A stretch of 64,000 nt of DNA from Vespa crabro (taxonomy: Eukaryota > Arthropoda > Insecta > Hymenoptera > Vespidae), in contig NC_060965.1 of NCBI RefSeq assembly GCF_910589235.1, positions 372,001-436,000 of the forward strand, given 5' to 3'. Numbering within the stretch: position 1 is the first letter of the stretch; each line of letters opens with the position of its first letter. The notes beneath the pieces were generated by a model that worked only from the letters and a program-made list of their open reading frames with translations, searched no databases and was not told the DNA's origin. The position numbers and the translations under genes are program-made. This document shows, piece by piece, positions 37,897 to 51,128 of the stretch.

Positions 37897-40800
37897 TTAA
37901 ATCCAAATAAAAGACCAATATAGAATATTAAATATGATGAACGCCACAGGAAAGACTATTCTACTTCGTCGGTCGATCCATTGAGCTATTTCTTGGGGCG
38001 TCATAGTTGTGAAATTGTGTAATTGTGCTAGGGTCGGCCGTCTTGTAAAAGGTTTCGGCGGTGGAGTACTGTCGATCGTCATGATGCTCCCCACGGAACA
38101 TTCTTGATCCTTATCTTCCTCGATCTTTACCGAAGGTATATTGATTGTACTCGGAAAGCTCTACACAATACGTTAATGGTCAAAGTTTGATTAAATTTTT
38201 GCTTATTACTTTAAATAGAAACTAATTTTAATTACTTTTCATATATAATATAAAGGAAATTTTATAAATACATAGACTTACGTGTACAGTGAGGTAATTT
38301 TGGCTTGAATAATCTTGTTCGTTGATAGTACCATTGTCGAGCGAAGACCAAGAACGCGATCGTTCTAAACCTACCGTATTCTTTTGAAATTGTTTCCTTG
38401 CTAATTTTGGAGTTAAAGTGGATTTAAGTATGTACTTGCTGTTCACCTTTTTTAATGGCACATTTTTTCTGTTCGAAAATATTTATCAATTTTACTTTTA
38501 TTTACTATCCTTCTATTTGTTATTTCAAGTGACAAAAAAGGTCTTATTAATTTTATGAATGAAAATATTATAATACATACTTTCTTCTGTAAATCGTATT
38601 TACGAATGCAAATTCAACCATAGCTGAGAATAAGAATATTGTACAACCAAGAAACCAAATCTCACTGGCTTTTATGTAAGATACCTTTGGTAAAGAATTT
38701 TCTACTTTAGATGCAAGAGTCATAAATGTCAATATCGTATTTGTTCCTATTTAAAATTATATTAATTTATATTAATCTTTCCTTTTAATATCATATGAGA
38801 AGCCAGTATTATTGCTTTATAAAATACCTAAAACAATTCGAGGAGGACCTGCATCCATGTGTAACCAAAAGGATACCCAAGATATAACAACAATTAATAT
38901 GGATGGTATATAATAATCCATCATGAAGAATCCCATTTCACGAGCTAACTTAAATGTTATGGTAATTGAGCTGAAATTACCAGCTAAAATGATGAGAATG
39001 ATAATATATTATATCAAATTAAAATTATTTTTTATGCAGACTGCAAAGTAATGACACCATTACTTTTTTTTATCATCTATTATCCATATCTATTATTTGT
39101 AAATACCTGGATAGCTGATACCTGATTTGTTTTTTCTGCTTAACTAAGTACTTACCAAAATGACCGTAATGCTGTTGTGCAGTGGTATATGAAACTTGAG
39201 ACTGGTTTACCCATTTTTCTACAAGTTTATACTCGGTTAAATGTAACTCATCAGCAAGCACAATTGGTTCATCATCCCAAACCAGTTCCATATCTTGTAC
39301 ATTGTATGTCCCTGTAGGTAAAAATACCATTCATTCCAAGCAGCAGACTGGAACAATATAGTTCATGTGGCATTAAAACAACAAAAATAACATCCTACAG
39401 CTTTCAAAAGCTAGTGGGCACTCCTGTACATCAAATGGGAATTTTTCTAAACGAAGTCCACAATTAAGAATTGCCTCCATTCTGAAGAAAAAAGAAAAAA
39501 GAAAAAAGAAAAAAAAAAGAAAAGAAAGAAAAAACATTAATAAATTATTACAATTATTATATTTACGTATAGAACAGGTATAGAATTTGAAAATATTCAT
39601 ATACCTGGTATTCAAAACGACCATTCCGGCTGGATTAATGGAGATTAGCAAATCTTTAACACTATTTCCCACAACAGCAGAACTTCGTTCGTTAGCTACA
39701 TACACGGAAGGTGTCCAAATTAGATCATGTGCCACTTTTCCGCCATATATTTGAGTTAAATTTGGTGCAATATCTGAGAATTCCAATCGTTTATCCACAT
39801 ATCGAAATTGTAACATCATATTTACACCAAATTGCTATAATATAATATAATGGTTTAAGAGAGTTCTACATACTTCGTAATAAATATAATGCTCTTAGAA
39901 AATGTTTGATGAATAAAATAAAATATATAATATCTACATTACCAAGGTCTTAGCCATATTTGATCTAAGTATATATATGTATACTCTTGTATAAACTTTT
40001 ATAGGATCAGAAGAATTAATTTGACCCGGTGGTCTAGCCATTTTATCGTAACGACAATCATGGGTTAATTCTTGTAAAAGTTCAGTTTGTGTAACACTGC
40101 CAGCAATTTTCATAGTTGGGCAAATTCCTGCTCTGTGAGAAAACGGATAAAAATATTAAAACAAAATATTATCGGGTTTAAAAATATTACGATTTTTTAT
40201 AAAGATTTTTTATATTTTAGAAGGAACATATAGCTATAGATAATAGAAAATATTCGTAAAATAATAATTGGTACGTATATACATATATATATATATAGCA
40301 CACACACATATATATATATACTATATCTATTTTGTATATATATATAATCGAATTATAGAAATAGATATAATAATTCTTATATTGGTTCTGAAAGAATTAA
40401 CATAACAAGAATAATACATAGAAAAGGTCTTCAAATTAATATTCTAGACCTTATCTGTTTGAAAGAATGGTTCATTGCTGCTTTGTAACAATGCAGATGA
40501 CATAAGCATGGTGCATGTGACTCTCTTACAATATACAAAGAATTTCCGTACTATTGAATCTACGCGGAGAATTAAACGGAGAAGATAAATGTTAGATCTA
40601 GACTTTTCTAAGAGTAAAACTTAAATAATAGATAAGTAATAATTTATTTTACTTCTTAAAATATCATATAATTTTGGCATTAAATAAAAAAAAATGTAGA
40701 TTATAAATTTAATGTCAAACAAATATGTATAGGATAATTTGCTCATTATAAAATGTTATCGTCTTTGCATATAGACCCACAAGTATGTCATCGCGTACTC

Positions 40801-42169
40801 GGGAGAAAAATAAAGATTGTTAAATAATGACGTAGTTTATTCTTAAATCTTTAACAGGAAGAAAATATAGAGTAGCTTCTTATCTAGTGTAATGTCAAGA
40901 GTTTACAGTATCACATTTTATGCTGTTTGAACAAGTTATCAATATTTAGATATCTTTGTTCTTAAAATGATAAAGATTAAAAGGAAAATATTATTAATAT
41001 ATTTTTAATATTATATAATCTTCTTTAAATTCATTGTTTCGTGAAAACATAGTTAAATTACAAATGTTACAAAAAAAAAAATATATTATTTCAAATCTAA
41101 TGCATATTTTATTAATGTATTTTTCATTCAATATATTCAATGATAACGATATTAAAAAATTTGATCAATGCTACTTGATTGAAAGAAGATAAAGTGAACA
41201 TTAAATTTGAATCCCTCTGTTTAAACAAGTGGTTTCAAGTCAATTCTTATTTTCTATTGAAATGCCAGACTCCAAGTGAGAATAAATCAACAACATCTTA
41301 TTTTCATATACATTACAATATCTTTTTTCATAAAATTATACATATTACTAATTAAATATATACTAACAATAAATGTTTGTTATAATGTTATAATGAATTA
41401 CCCTTTAAATAATAATAATTCAAATAATAGATTTTAGTAATGAATAATATACTTCGAAATGATTACAACTTAATCGAAATATTTTCAGATTCATCAAGTA
41501 GCATTATACTTTAATAACAATTTATAAATTTATTAAAATTTATTGATAAAAATAATTATTGTTCAATAATGAATTAACATAAATTATTTAAATAACATTA
41601 TACATACGTATATGTATAATATGAAATTTATGCAATATTAGCTGTCCTAAGAAATTCAGTTAAATATAATGGTTGAAAACAATAGAATGCTTTAGTAGCT
41701 ACAACGTAAAATTATTACGTATCAGCTATTTACAAAGTTCAACTGAGATACTTATAGTTCAAGACCTTATTAACTCTCATTCTCATATCATTCTATACGC
41801 GCATTAATACACGAGTAAGCCTAGAAATCCCACTAAAGCATAATTCGTTAGATCTTATATTAATAAATGTTTATATTATAATGAATTTTATATAAAATTT
41901 TTAAAAACATTTGTAATTCAGCATCATATTATAAAAATATTATATAATATTAAAAATATATTTGAAATGTCAGAATATAAATAAATATAGAAAATAAAGC
42001 AATCAAGGGAAATATGAAATTATGATTAGCACAATTAATTTATTAAAAAAAAAATATAATAGGTTTATAATTACGATTCTACTTACATATCAGCTACATT
42101 TGCAAATAATACTTTTGGTAGGGAATTTAAAAGAAACACAAATAAAAAAACTCTTCCTCCAAGAGTCAT
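37897..42169 (-). CDS. Cys-loop ligand-gated anion channel subunit
   Basis: Pentameric ligand-gated chloride channel subunit. Exons (minus): 42169-42087, 40132-39943, 39834-39605, 39481-39399, 39311-39156, 38983-38828, 38746-38581, 38468-38282 and 38160-37897, about 504 aa, frame kept throughout. Exon 1 is a signal peptide (MTLGGRVFLFVFLLNSLP). The extracellular domain includes WTPSVYVANE and the Cys-loop C175-x13-C189 with FPFD. TM1 is about 265-288 (YYIPSILIVVISWVSFW), TM2 about 294-313 preceded by AGPPR (anion-type PAR-like ring), TM3 about 329-349, then a basic loop, and TM4 at the C-terminus (RIVFPVAFIIFNILYWSFIW). The TM2 stretch LGTNTILTFMTLASKVENSL and the KASEIWFLGC block differ from RDL, GluCl and HisCl and fit the insect pHCl-2/CG6927/CG7589-type group. 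The ligand (pH, Zn, amine or other) is unknown. Intron 1 is about 1.95 kb. Confidence 0.85.
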
Positions 42170-42774
42170 TTTCAACTTCTTTACCACTTAACTGTACTAC
42201 CGGTAGTCATCAACTGATCTTTGCTTGAAGCCAAATGTAAGTACTTGGGTGAGCAAATTTACTGGAAAACAGACACCAGCCAAACATTGGCTCCTACTTA
42301 CATGCTCTCCTGCTTGGAGAATACACATGCACTGACACATACAAGCAGATGAAATTAGTCTACATACACATACTTATTTCGTGTGTTTAAAGATTAACAT
42401 TGTAAACTCTTACGATATATGATTCTTTTAAGTATTATTATATCTTCAAAATATTAAGTAAGAGAATATAATCCACTTATACAAAGTAATAATTATTTCA
42501 TATTATAAAATTTTATTACATCATCTTAATATACTAATGTAATTACATTTATATACTCTCTCTAATTTTTTTTTTTTTTTTTTTGAGCACATATTTTACT
42601 ATTTATATCAGCATTATTTATTGCAAATTTAATATTCAAAATAAATTGAAATCAATAAATTTGCTTTGTTTTACTACATATATTTATAATATTTACATTT
42701 ATGATATTTAAATTAATATAAAATGTAATAAATATGTACATTGAATCCAAATATTATGTTTATTTTGGATTTAT

Positions 42775-45700
42775 TTAAGTAACATTTCTTATATTATCTG
42801 TACCATTTAATGTAATATGTGGTTTCATTCTATTAACAGTGTAAGTTAATAGATGTAGATCTTGCATAAGACGAGTCAATCTTTTGAAGTGACGTTCTGT
42901 ATAAGGTATCATGCCTTCAAGAGAAGACAATAAACCTGTAGTTTGAAGATCTTCTATATCCATTTCACTTGTCAATACATGTATAACTGTCTGTAAATTA
43001 AATAATTATAAAATTCTATGTTTCAGACAAATAAGATAATTTTTTTGTATTTTAATTATTGTTACTTGATATACCTGAGCAGCTTGCGCATTTTTACTGT
43101 TAGTATTCCATGTAACCGCACAACGCAATAGAGCTTCCTTACAAGAAGGTGTCAATTCATGTATTGTTTTTTTTAATTCATTATTTTCTCCTTTTAAGAT
43201 CCCTATATAATTGTAAAGTTAGATTATAAAACTTCTATATAAATTTTTTTTATAATTTAACTGTAGTGACTTATCCTTGTGTTTAATCCTCTTTTTTTTT
43301 TTTTTTTTTTTTATTAATACAATTATATATTTTTTATACCTTCTACAATCTTTAAAACTTGTAATGGACGCTCCAATTCCAAAGCTATTTGTAATGCAGT
43401 AGATAATTCATTCGCTTGAAGTAAATTTGCTAATTTTTGTTCTTCCAATATAATTCGTTCTTTTTCTGCAGCAATTTGAGTCTTTTTCTCTTCAGTTACA
43501 TCTTTCCAAATTACCAATAAAGAATCACTTCCACCACTAATAACATGTTTTTCGTCTTTACTAACTAGATAAAAAAATAAATAAATGAATATAATCAAAG
43601 AAAGCTTATACAAATATATATTTAGCAAATATCCAATATGTAAAATAATGTAAAATAATCTAACCAACAAGTGCCCATACACGATTCTCATGCTTATCCA
43701 AGGTGCAAACACATTCGGATGTTTTAATACTCCAAAGTTTTAAAAGGCCGTCTGCACCTGCGGTAATCAATTGCATACCACGAGACATAAATTCTGCCCT
43801 TAGAACAGAGGATTCATGTCCCTGCAAGGTCTAGATAATATAAAAAAAAAGAAAAAAAATTATATAAACAAGAAATGTTACATGAACATAAATAACATAA
43901 TGTCTGAACTTTAGGTACCTTTAAACAAGAAAGATCAGACAATGACCATATCTTAATTGTACAATCCGCGGATGTTGTCAGCAAAACTTGATCGATTGGC
44001 GAAAATCGTACACACCATACACCTCTGCGATGACCGTTAAATACACCAAGTAATTGAAGATCATCAGCAGACCATAACTAAAATATATTCAAAATAGTTA
44101 ATTATATGGAAGTCATGCTATATTTTAATATGTTACTACCTTGGCTACTTTGTCTTGAGATCCAGTTGCAATGAACTTATCATTTGGTGAAATTGTTACA
44201 CTGTTAATATCTTTCTGATGTGCTAACACTGTATGAGTTGCATTCACAACAATATGTTCAGCTGTAAATATCAACCTTTGAATAATTTGGTATATGTGTG
44301 TGTGTGTGTGTAGTAATATTTTGTTTAATTAGTGTTACATTAAAATTTTAAATGTTGTTGATCAACTTACATGTAGTTGCCAAATTTTCAGGTAAAGACC
44401 AAAGTTTAAGACATGAATCCTGACTGACCGATGCAAAGAATTTCGCTGATAATTGTGAAATAATAACAGAGCCAACAGAAGCTGTATGTCTAATAGCAGA
44501 AGCAATGCATGTCATTTTAGTTGTTTCCTTATCCATAAGCCATATTCGAATACTATTATCCTAATAATAATAATATAAATATAATATATAAGCAATATAT
44601 ACATTCGCATATTAGTAGATTTAATAGATATAGAAAAATAAAAAAAGCAATTAAACTTTCATTACCTTAGCTGAAGATATAAGTAATTGTCTATTGACTG
44701 GAGTTGTAGCAAGAGATAAAACGATGTCAGTATGACCAGAAAGTAATTGACAATTCATGGAATTGAGTTCATATAATTTTATATCTGAACTATTACTCGC
44801 GAGTGCAATGTGTGAATCTTCATTTCCAACATAAGCAATATCTAATATTTCATCCGTATATCCTACTATCTATAATATATTAAATTTTCTTCATATTAAC
44901 AAAACATGATAAATAATATGAAAATATTTTGTAGATATATAAAAACATACTTGTTTTGTACATTCAAATGTATTCATAGAATGTATAATTATATTATGAT
45001 CTGCAGAAACCACAGCAAAGCTATTAATAACTTGATTATAAAGTAGATGCATAATGGAAAGACCCCCTTCCTCTTTGGCTGCAGATACCAAGGAATTTTG
45101 TTGTGCATAACATTTTCTACCAGTGTTCATTTCCCAAATATTTACAACACCTAAACAATTAAAAATAGAAATGTTATTCATTTATTAAATAATGTATAGA
45201 AGAAAATATTCAAATGAAAAATATCGAACCTTTTTCTCCGGCACTAGCTACATAAATAGAATCTACTTCTATACCATCTGGGCAATTTGGAAAAGAAATA
45301 TTATTTGGTACAATAAAAGCCCCTTCTATTCCTTCATATACTGGTAGAACACGGACTGAAGTCGCAGAAGAAATGTCCCACAAAATTAATACTCTGTCTC
45401 TTCCAGAACTATACATTTTGAAAAGTACATAATTTTAATTTTATAGAAATATGAAAATATATTGTTATACGTTACCTAATTAAGTTGATGCCATTTTGAT
45501 GAAAACATAGTGATGTTACTTTACTAAAATGTCCAGAAAGGAGAATCTTTTCCTGGCCAGTATTAATATCCCAACCATGTATCTTGGTATCGTCGCCTGC
45601 TCCAAATAATAATTCTTTTTTAGTATCAGGATGAAATGCTAACACACTGAAATCAATATTCAAAAAATAAACATGTTTAATTAAATAAAATAATAGAAAA

Positions 45701-46456
45701 TAATAGAAATATAGTAATTATATACCTAATAACACCTTGTATTCCTTTGATATTTTGTGTGCAAGCATGATGTTGTAAATCCCACAACCTAATACTACCA
45801 TCGCTTCCCCCCGAAGCCATCAAATTTTTTTTATTTAAAAAAGAAATCTTTACAACTGGTCCTTTATGAATAGATTTCCATATTTTTATTAATTTATTTT
45901 CTAAAATAATATAAGATTCATAAGAAGACAATATCAAGATGAATTTATATTTATAAGAGTACACAAATAAAATAATAAAAATATTATTTTTAAAATACCT
46001 TTCCAATTCCATAACTTAAATAGACTACTTTTACAGTGAGCTAGTATATGCAAATTGTCATCGCTGACAGCAAAACAATGGATTGTATCCTCATCTTGCT
46101 CTTGTTCTTCCTCTGTTGCTCCCAAAGATTGAATCACAGTACCTGTATCTACTGATAACACAGATATAACTCCGCATTTTTGGCAAAATATGTATTTTCC
46201 GTCAATATTCCACTGTAAACACAATAACGATATATATTTTTTGTAATTTTCACAATTATTAAAACTAATTACAATGTAAGTTTTTATAACATACATAAAT
46301 ATCACCTCCTGTGTAAAAAGCACCATACATAGATTCTACTTCAAAACTGGAAATAAACAATAATATTTTTTAGGTTATAAAAAAGGAAGAATTATAGAAA
46401 GCATCAGTAATCACAAATAATGTAACTTACTCTTCCTTTAAAATATTTTTGCTCAT
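42775..46456 (-). CDS. TBL3: Transducin beta-like 3 / UTP13 WD40 protein
   Basis: Component of the small-subunit processome (UTP-B/PWP2 subcomplex) for 18S rRNA maturation in the nucleolus. Fifteen coding exons (minus), about 808 aa, the same as human TBL3: 46456-46431, 46346-46295, 46212-45999, 45900-45726, 45646-45476, 45408-45230, 45150-44951, 44869-44666, 44560-44371, 44261-44140, 44077-43919, 43830-43665, 43565-43340 (one base uncertain), 43202-43075 and 42990-42775. Tandem WD40 repeats with GH...WD/LW endings run from about residue 50 to 640 (GGSDGSIRLWD, GAGDDTKIHGWD, ATGSQDKVAKLWS, TSADCTIKIWS, TAGADGLLKLWS, GGSDSLLVIWKD) and form two beta-propellers. The helical Utp13 C-terminal domain follows (LLQANELSTALQIALELERP onward). 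It is head-to-head with TMEM186. Confidence 0.93.
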
Positions 46457-46803
46457 TGTTATATTAAACAAAAAAGAAAAGAATAAACAATATAAAATCT
46501 TAGGAGATTATAGTTTTTGCTTATGGGTTATTTTAATATGTTAAATTTAAATGTGATGCCTTAAATACTACAATTAAATTAACCACGTGCACGTATCGAT
46601 GTTAGACTCATCTGGTAAGATTTTTAGTACAGAATAACATCGCTGGAGAGCGCATTAATAACTGTGCATTGACTACATATAAATAAATATATTTCATATA
46701 CAATATTAACTGTTTACAATTTTATTTAACGTGATTTTTTTTTATCACACAAAGTAAATTGCCGATCATAATTAATGGATAAGTAAAATTCATAGAAAGC
46801 AAA
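46457..46803. promoter_or_regulatory. Shared promoter region TBL3/TMEM186
   Basis: Only 347 bp separate the two start codons, which point away from each other. The interval has CACGTG (E-box, about 46584) and GTATCGATG, close to the insect DRE core TATCGATA. A bidirectional housekeeping promoter is likely but inferred. Confidence 0.5.
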
Positions 46804-47518
46804 ATGTTCGGTCTCCTAATTAAGCAATGCATGCGGACATCGGCTTATAGAATAAATAATGTTAAGATTGATATAAAATACTTAAGTCAGGTTCCAATAA
46901 AAGAAAAACAAACTCTACAACAGACTTCTACAATCAATGATAAAAATTTAACAGAATCGAAGTATCCTGAATATGAAATAATCTATAGATTTTCTTATAT
47001 AAAATATATAAGTTTTTATCATATATCTAAACGAAATATGTTAATAGGCAGTGGTGTAATAATACCACTAATGCTTTTATTATCTCAAGGAAGCATAATA
47101 TCTGAGGTATCTGCTACTTTTATATCAATTATTGGTAAGCTTTAATTATAATAAAAAGTAATTCTAACATTTGCATGTTTATTTCAAGTAAAAAATGATC
47201 TTTTCTTATATAGTAAGTGGATTTACATTGTCACTGTACTTGACTGGAACACTTTTTACCAATCAAATTGGTATTATATATTTTAAAGATAATGAATCTA
47301 TAAAAATTGCATATGTGAATAAATGGGGCAAAAGGATAGACGTAGACACTTCGATTAATGAAATTAAACCACTTCAAAGCATTTCTTCTCCAATAGGAAA
47401 TAAATATTTTAAAAATGTATATATTAAATCACTTAAATATCCACTCAAACTATATGTACACTTCAATACAATTAATAATAAAGAACAACTAGTGAACATA
47501 TTAGGTGATTATGAATAA
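46804..47518 (+). CDS. TMEM186: TMEM186, mitochondrial complex I assembly factor
   Basis: Inner mitochondrial membrane protein of the MCIA complex-I assembly machinery (ECSIT/NDUFAF1/ACAD9/TIMMDC1 network). Two exons, 46804-47134 and 47214-47518, 211 aa (human TMEM186 is 213). The N-terminus is basic and acid-poor (MFGLLIKQCMRTSAYRI), as for a presequence. Then comes YEIIYRFSYIKYISFYHISK, aligning with the family's FWMFYRFDAIRTFGFLSRLK, and two hydrophobic helices (about 79-95 and 103-125). The C-terminal matrix/IMS block GIIYFKDNESIKIAYVNKWG matches VGILYLNESGTMLRVAHLNFWG. The stop lies only 90 bp from the MRPS7 stop on the opposite strand. Confidence 0.85.
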
Positions 47519-47608
47519 TATCTATATATTTAGACTTTAAATTTAATGATTTAATGTACATATTATAATATCCAAATATATTTAATTAAACAAAATATTT
47601 TATTTTTA

Positions 47609-48614
47609 TTATTGCTTCAACCATCTAAAGTGAGCATAAGCACGATTCGCATCACATTCCTTGTGCAAATCATGCTTTCTTACAATAACACGACCCTGTA
47701 ATAAAAAGATAGAAATAAAAAAGAGATAATAAATAATACTTAAATAAATTCTTGTAAGAATTATTTGTAACATATGATAGTAAAAGAAATAGACATAATA
47801 TAAAAATTATATTAAAGAAAATTGATACTAACCCGTTTATGAAAAGCATCTATAAACTCTTTTGCTAATTGTTGAGGAAAATGTACAGATTTATCTTTAC
47901 TTTTTGCTGCTTGTATTAACCAATTCATTGCCATAAATTTAGCTCTATTTTCACTTATTGCTACAGGAATCTAAAATATAATTAATTATTATTGCCTCGT
48001 AGTTTTTTATAACAATATATAAAAACAAAAGAATAATAAATTTATATAAATTACCTTATAATTTATACCACCTTTTCTATGATTCTTTAATTCTAAAATT
48101 GGTGTAACATTCTCAATAGCCTTACTAAAAATTACTTTTGGATCTAATTCAATATTATTTTTTTGACTAGGATCAGCCTTATGATAATGCTGTAACTGTA
48201 TTAATTTAATAGCTTCAAAAGTTTCTTCCAGTAACGATCTTGCTAATTTTTTATCTCCTTTTCTCATAATATAATTTGTGAATTGACTATAACAGAGAAT
48301 AAAATGAGGGATTAAAAAATTATATAGAATTATTATAAACATAAAAAAAATAACTCTTGTATAATGTAAAATATTGTGATGAAAGCACTTACTTTACAAT
48401 ATTATCATAAAATACTGAACATGTATCCGTGGTTGTTGCTGGTTTAATAGATTTATTAATAATTTCTTTTATTTCGTTTGATACACGTATATTTTGTTGT
48501 TCTTCCTTATTATATATTGGTTTAATATAACGAAGTGGAAATACACTATAATATCTAATAAAATAAAATTTTAAACTATTGTATAGAAGAAAAATAAATA
48601 AAGCATATATTTTT

Positions 48615-48649
<35 letters not shown>

Positions 48650-48818
48650 TATTTACATATATCCTATATAATTTTAACTATAGCATATATACTTAGATAT
48701 ATCATACAAACAAAATATAAATAATATCAAAAGTATGCCATACATTATTATACCTTTGATCTTTGCATAAATTTAATAAATTAATTGTTTTTGTAGCAAA
48801 TAAACGTAAATTTGACAT
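47609..48818 (-). CDS. MRPS7: Mitochondrial ribosomal protein S7 (uS7m)
   Basis: Binds the 3' domain of mitochondrial 12S rRNA in the small subunit head. Exons (minus): 48818-48754, 48554-48393, 48286-48055, 47970-47833 and 47695-47609, 227 aa (human MRPS7 is 242). The N-terminus MSNLRLFATKTINLL is a plausible presequence. The S7 core is clear: FTNYIMRKGDKKLARSLLEE, KAIENVTPILELKNHRKGG, VAISENRAKFMAMNWLIQAA, and the terminal RVIVRKHDLHKECDANRAYAHFRW typical of metazoan mitochondrial S7. All five exons join with GT-AG sites and continuous frame. Head-to-head with EXOSC1 and tail-to-tail with TMEM186. Confidence 0.94.
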
Positions 48819-49410
48819 AATTATATCTATATATTGGCTTCAAACAATTTTATTAGATATATAATTGACAGTTCGATATTATTCTGTATTATTTATGAGA
48901 ATCGAATATTAAGATTTCTCGTTTAATCATAAATATTATAAAATAATCCACATTAACGATACTATATATCCTTTTAATTTTACATAGATAAGAAAGTGTA
49001 GAATTAAATTTTTCACATGTAGAGGACGCAACGAATCTATCGATTGTTGCGTCAAAAAATCTCGATTAGAATCTTCATTGAGAGATCAAGGCAAAAAAGA
49101 AGCACGAGGTATATTTTTTTGTTTACAATAAAATTTATTACAACGTATTATTCTCTAAATTCTACCTAAGTACTAAGAAATATTTAAAAGATACGAAGTT
49201 TTTTTTGTTTCATTATCTAGGAACTTTTATTCGCAATCGAACTGATGTATGTAGGCTTAAAGCGACCTCACGTGAATGTATGAAGTACATTCGTTTGCAA
49301 AACTGTTTAAAGTATATATGTCTGACAAGTTTATAAAATAAAGACGTTTTTATAAATTTATGAATGTTAATTTATTTAAAAATCATAATAATAAAAAGTA
49401 ATTTATAAAA
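48819..49410. promoter_or_regulatory. Shared promoter region MRPS7/EXOSC1
   Basis: A 592-bp interval between divergent start codons. Includes ATCTATCGATTG near 49036 (DRE-like CTATCGAT). No other gene is seen. Bidirectional promoter activity is inferred from geometry. Confidence 0.45.
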
Positions 49411-50348
49411 ATGGATGAAGGCAAAGCTCTTAATATTTGTGTACCTGGTAAATGAACATTTTTTTATTTTATATACAAAGGAAAATTTTCAATATCGTTT
49501 AGTTTTTAATTATTTCCATAAACACATAGATTTGTTGTCATAATAATGATCGTTTTAGGACAAAGATTGTGTGCTTCTGATAAAGTTATTATATCAGGAG
49601 CTGGAACATATGAAGAACGAGGTTATATTTATTCTAAAATAGTTGGTGTTGTTAAATTTATTATGGAAGAAAATGTATGTATAAAAATGATTTAACCTTT
49701 TTAATTTTATTCTTTCTAACATTACAATTTATGCAGCTTTTTTTTTTTTTTAGACACGTACTATCGAGGTGCATGGTATTACAGAACAAAGTATAGTACC
49801 AGCACCAGGCGATATTGTTACTGCAATGGTTACCATTGTTAATCAAAGATTTTGTAAGTGTAGTATTAAATGTATAGGCGACGTAGTATTGACAAGACCA
49901 TACAGAGGAATTTTAAGGAAAGAGGATGTACGCGCCATTGACAAGGATAGGGTGGAAATGTATAAGTCTTATCGACCTGGAGATATTATTCTTGCAAGAG
50001 TTGTATCCTTCTATAAAAATCTAACATTTCTAATTACATAGCTATATAACTATATATTATTTTTTATATATTAATTAGTTACCAATGACAGAAGCACATA
50101 CTTATCAACTTAGTACAGCAGAGAATGAATTAGGAGTAGTGATAGCCCATAGCGAAGAAGGTAGTCTTATCATTTTTTATTCACAAAAATATACTTATTT
50201 TAGTATTCTATATAGATTTTTTTATTAACTTTCAGGTGTAGCAATGATACCTATAAGTTGGACCCAAATGCAATGTCCAAAGACATTATACAAAGAATAT
50301 AGAAAAGTTGCCAAAGTTGTTCCTGAACATATTATAGCAGAATATTAA
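49411..50348 (+). CDS. EXOSC1: Exosome component 1 (CSL4)
   Basis: S1-domain cap subunit of the RNA exosome, acting in 3'-5' RNA processing and decay in nucleus and cytoplasm. Exons: 49411-49447, 49559-49674, 49754-50002, 50079-50160 and 50236-50348, 198 aa (human EXOSC1 is 195). Visible blocks: the N-terminal VCVPGQRLCASDK-like strand region, GTYEERGYIYSKIVG, an S1 domain from about residue 65 (PAPGDIVTAMVTIVNQRFCK; RPYRGILRKEDVR; YRPGDIILARVL), and the C-terminal zinc-ribbon-like region with TAENELGVVIAHSEEG and ISWTQMQCPKTLYKEYRKVA, all closely matching animal CSL4. PSMC4 follows 0.8 kb downstream on the same strand. Confidence 0.94.
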
Positions 50349-51128
50349 AATAAAATTTATTATACACGAATAAGATTTTTTCATTTTACCTATAAAAAGT
50401 AATGTTAAATGGAAGCAAAGATAAATAAATAAATATATTGAAAAAAATTTCTTATTTAAAAACTTTATTTCGAAGTGATATATAAAGATTATAGGGAATT
50501 TCGAACAATTATTCCAAGTAAAAATTCTCTAAATTAATAAAATTCTATTTGAAAAATTTCAATAAAATTTAAATCTTTTCTTAAAGCTTTAAAACTTCCA
50601 TTGAGAAATACTAAAACATAACATATTTGGAAAATGAACTTTGGTTGAATATGATTGAATAGTGAAGACGTCCATCTTAGATGTTTTTATTGACATTCAT
50701 TTTATAATGAATACAGTCCTAAAATATAATTTACAAAAATACTAAATTTGATATAACTTATTTAACAATATTTCATTACTGTTTGTCCAATAAATAATAA
50801 TATTACTAATATTATACGATAAATTAAAAATTTACATATGCAATAATTTAATAATTTTTGCTTATATATATATATATATATATGAATTATATTCTAATGT
50901 ATACGATTATATTATTTTATATTATTTTATGTAACATTTCAAATTTATATCAATAATGTTATAACAAATATTAAAACAAGTTTTCTATCTTTGTACAACT
51001 TTTTAGTTAATGGCTGCCATTTCTGACACATACTTACTTCGTCCATCTGAGCCTTTCGAAAAATCTCAAGTCATTCGATTTCCTGTATACCTGATTGAAT
51101 TATTTTCGTGTAAAGTTTGTTGAGGATA
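50349..51128. other. Intergenic EXOSC1-PSMC4
   Basis: AT-rich 780 bp with an AATAAA-type signal right after the EXOSC1 stop and the presumed PSMC4 promoter. No supportable exon. Confidence 0.6.
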
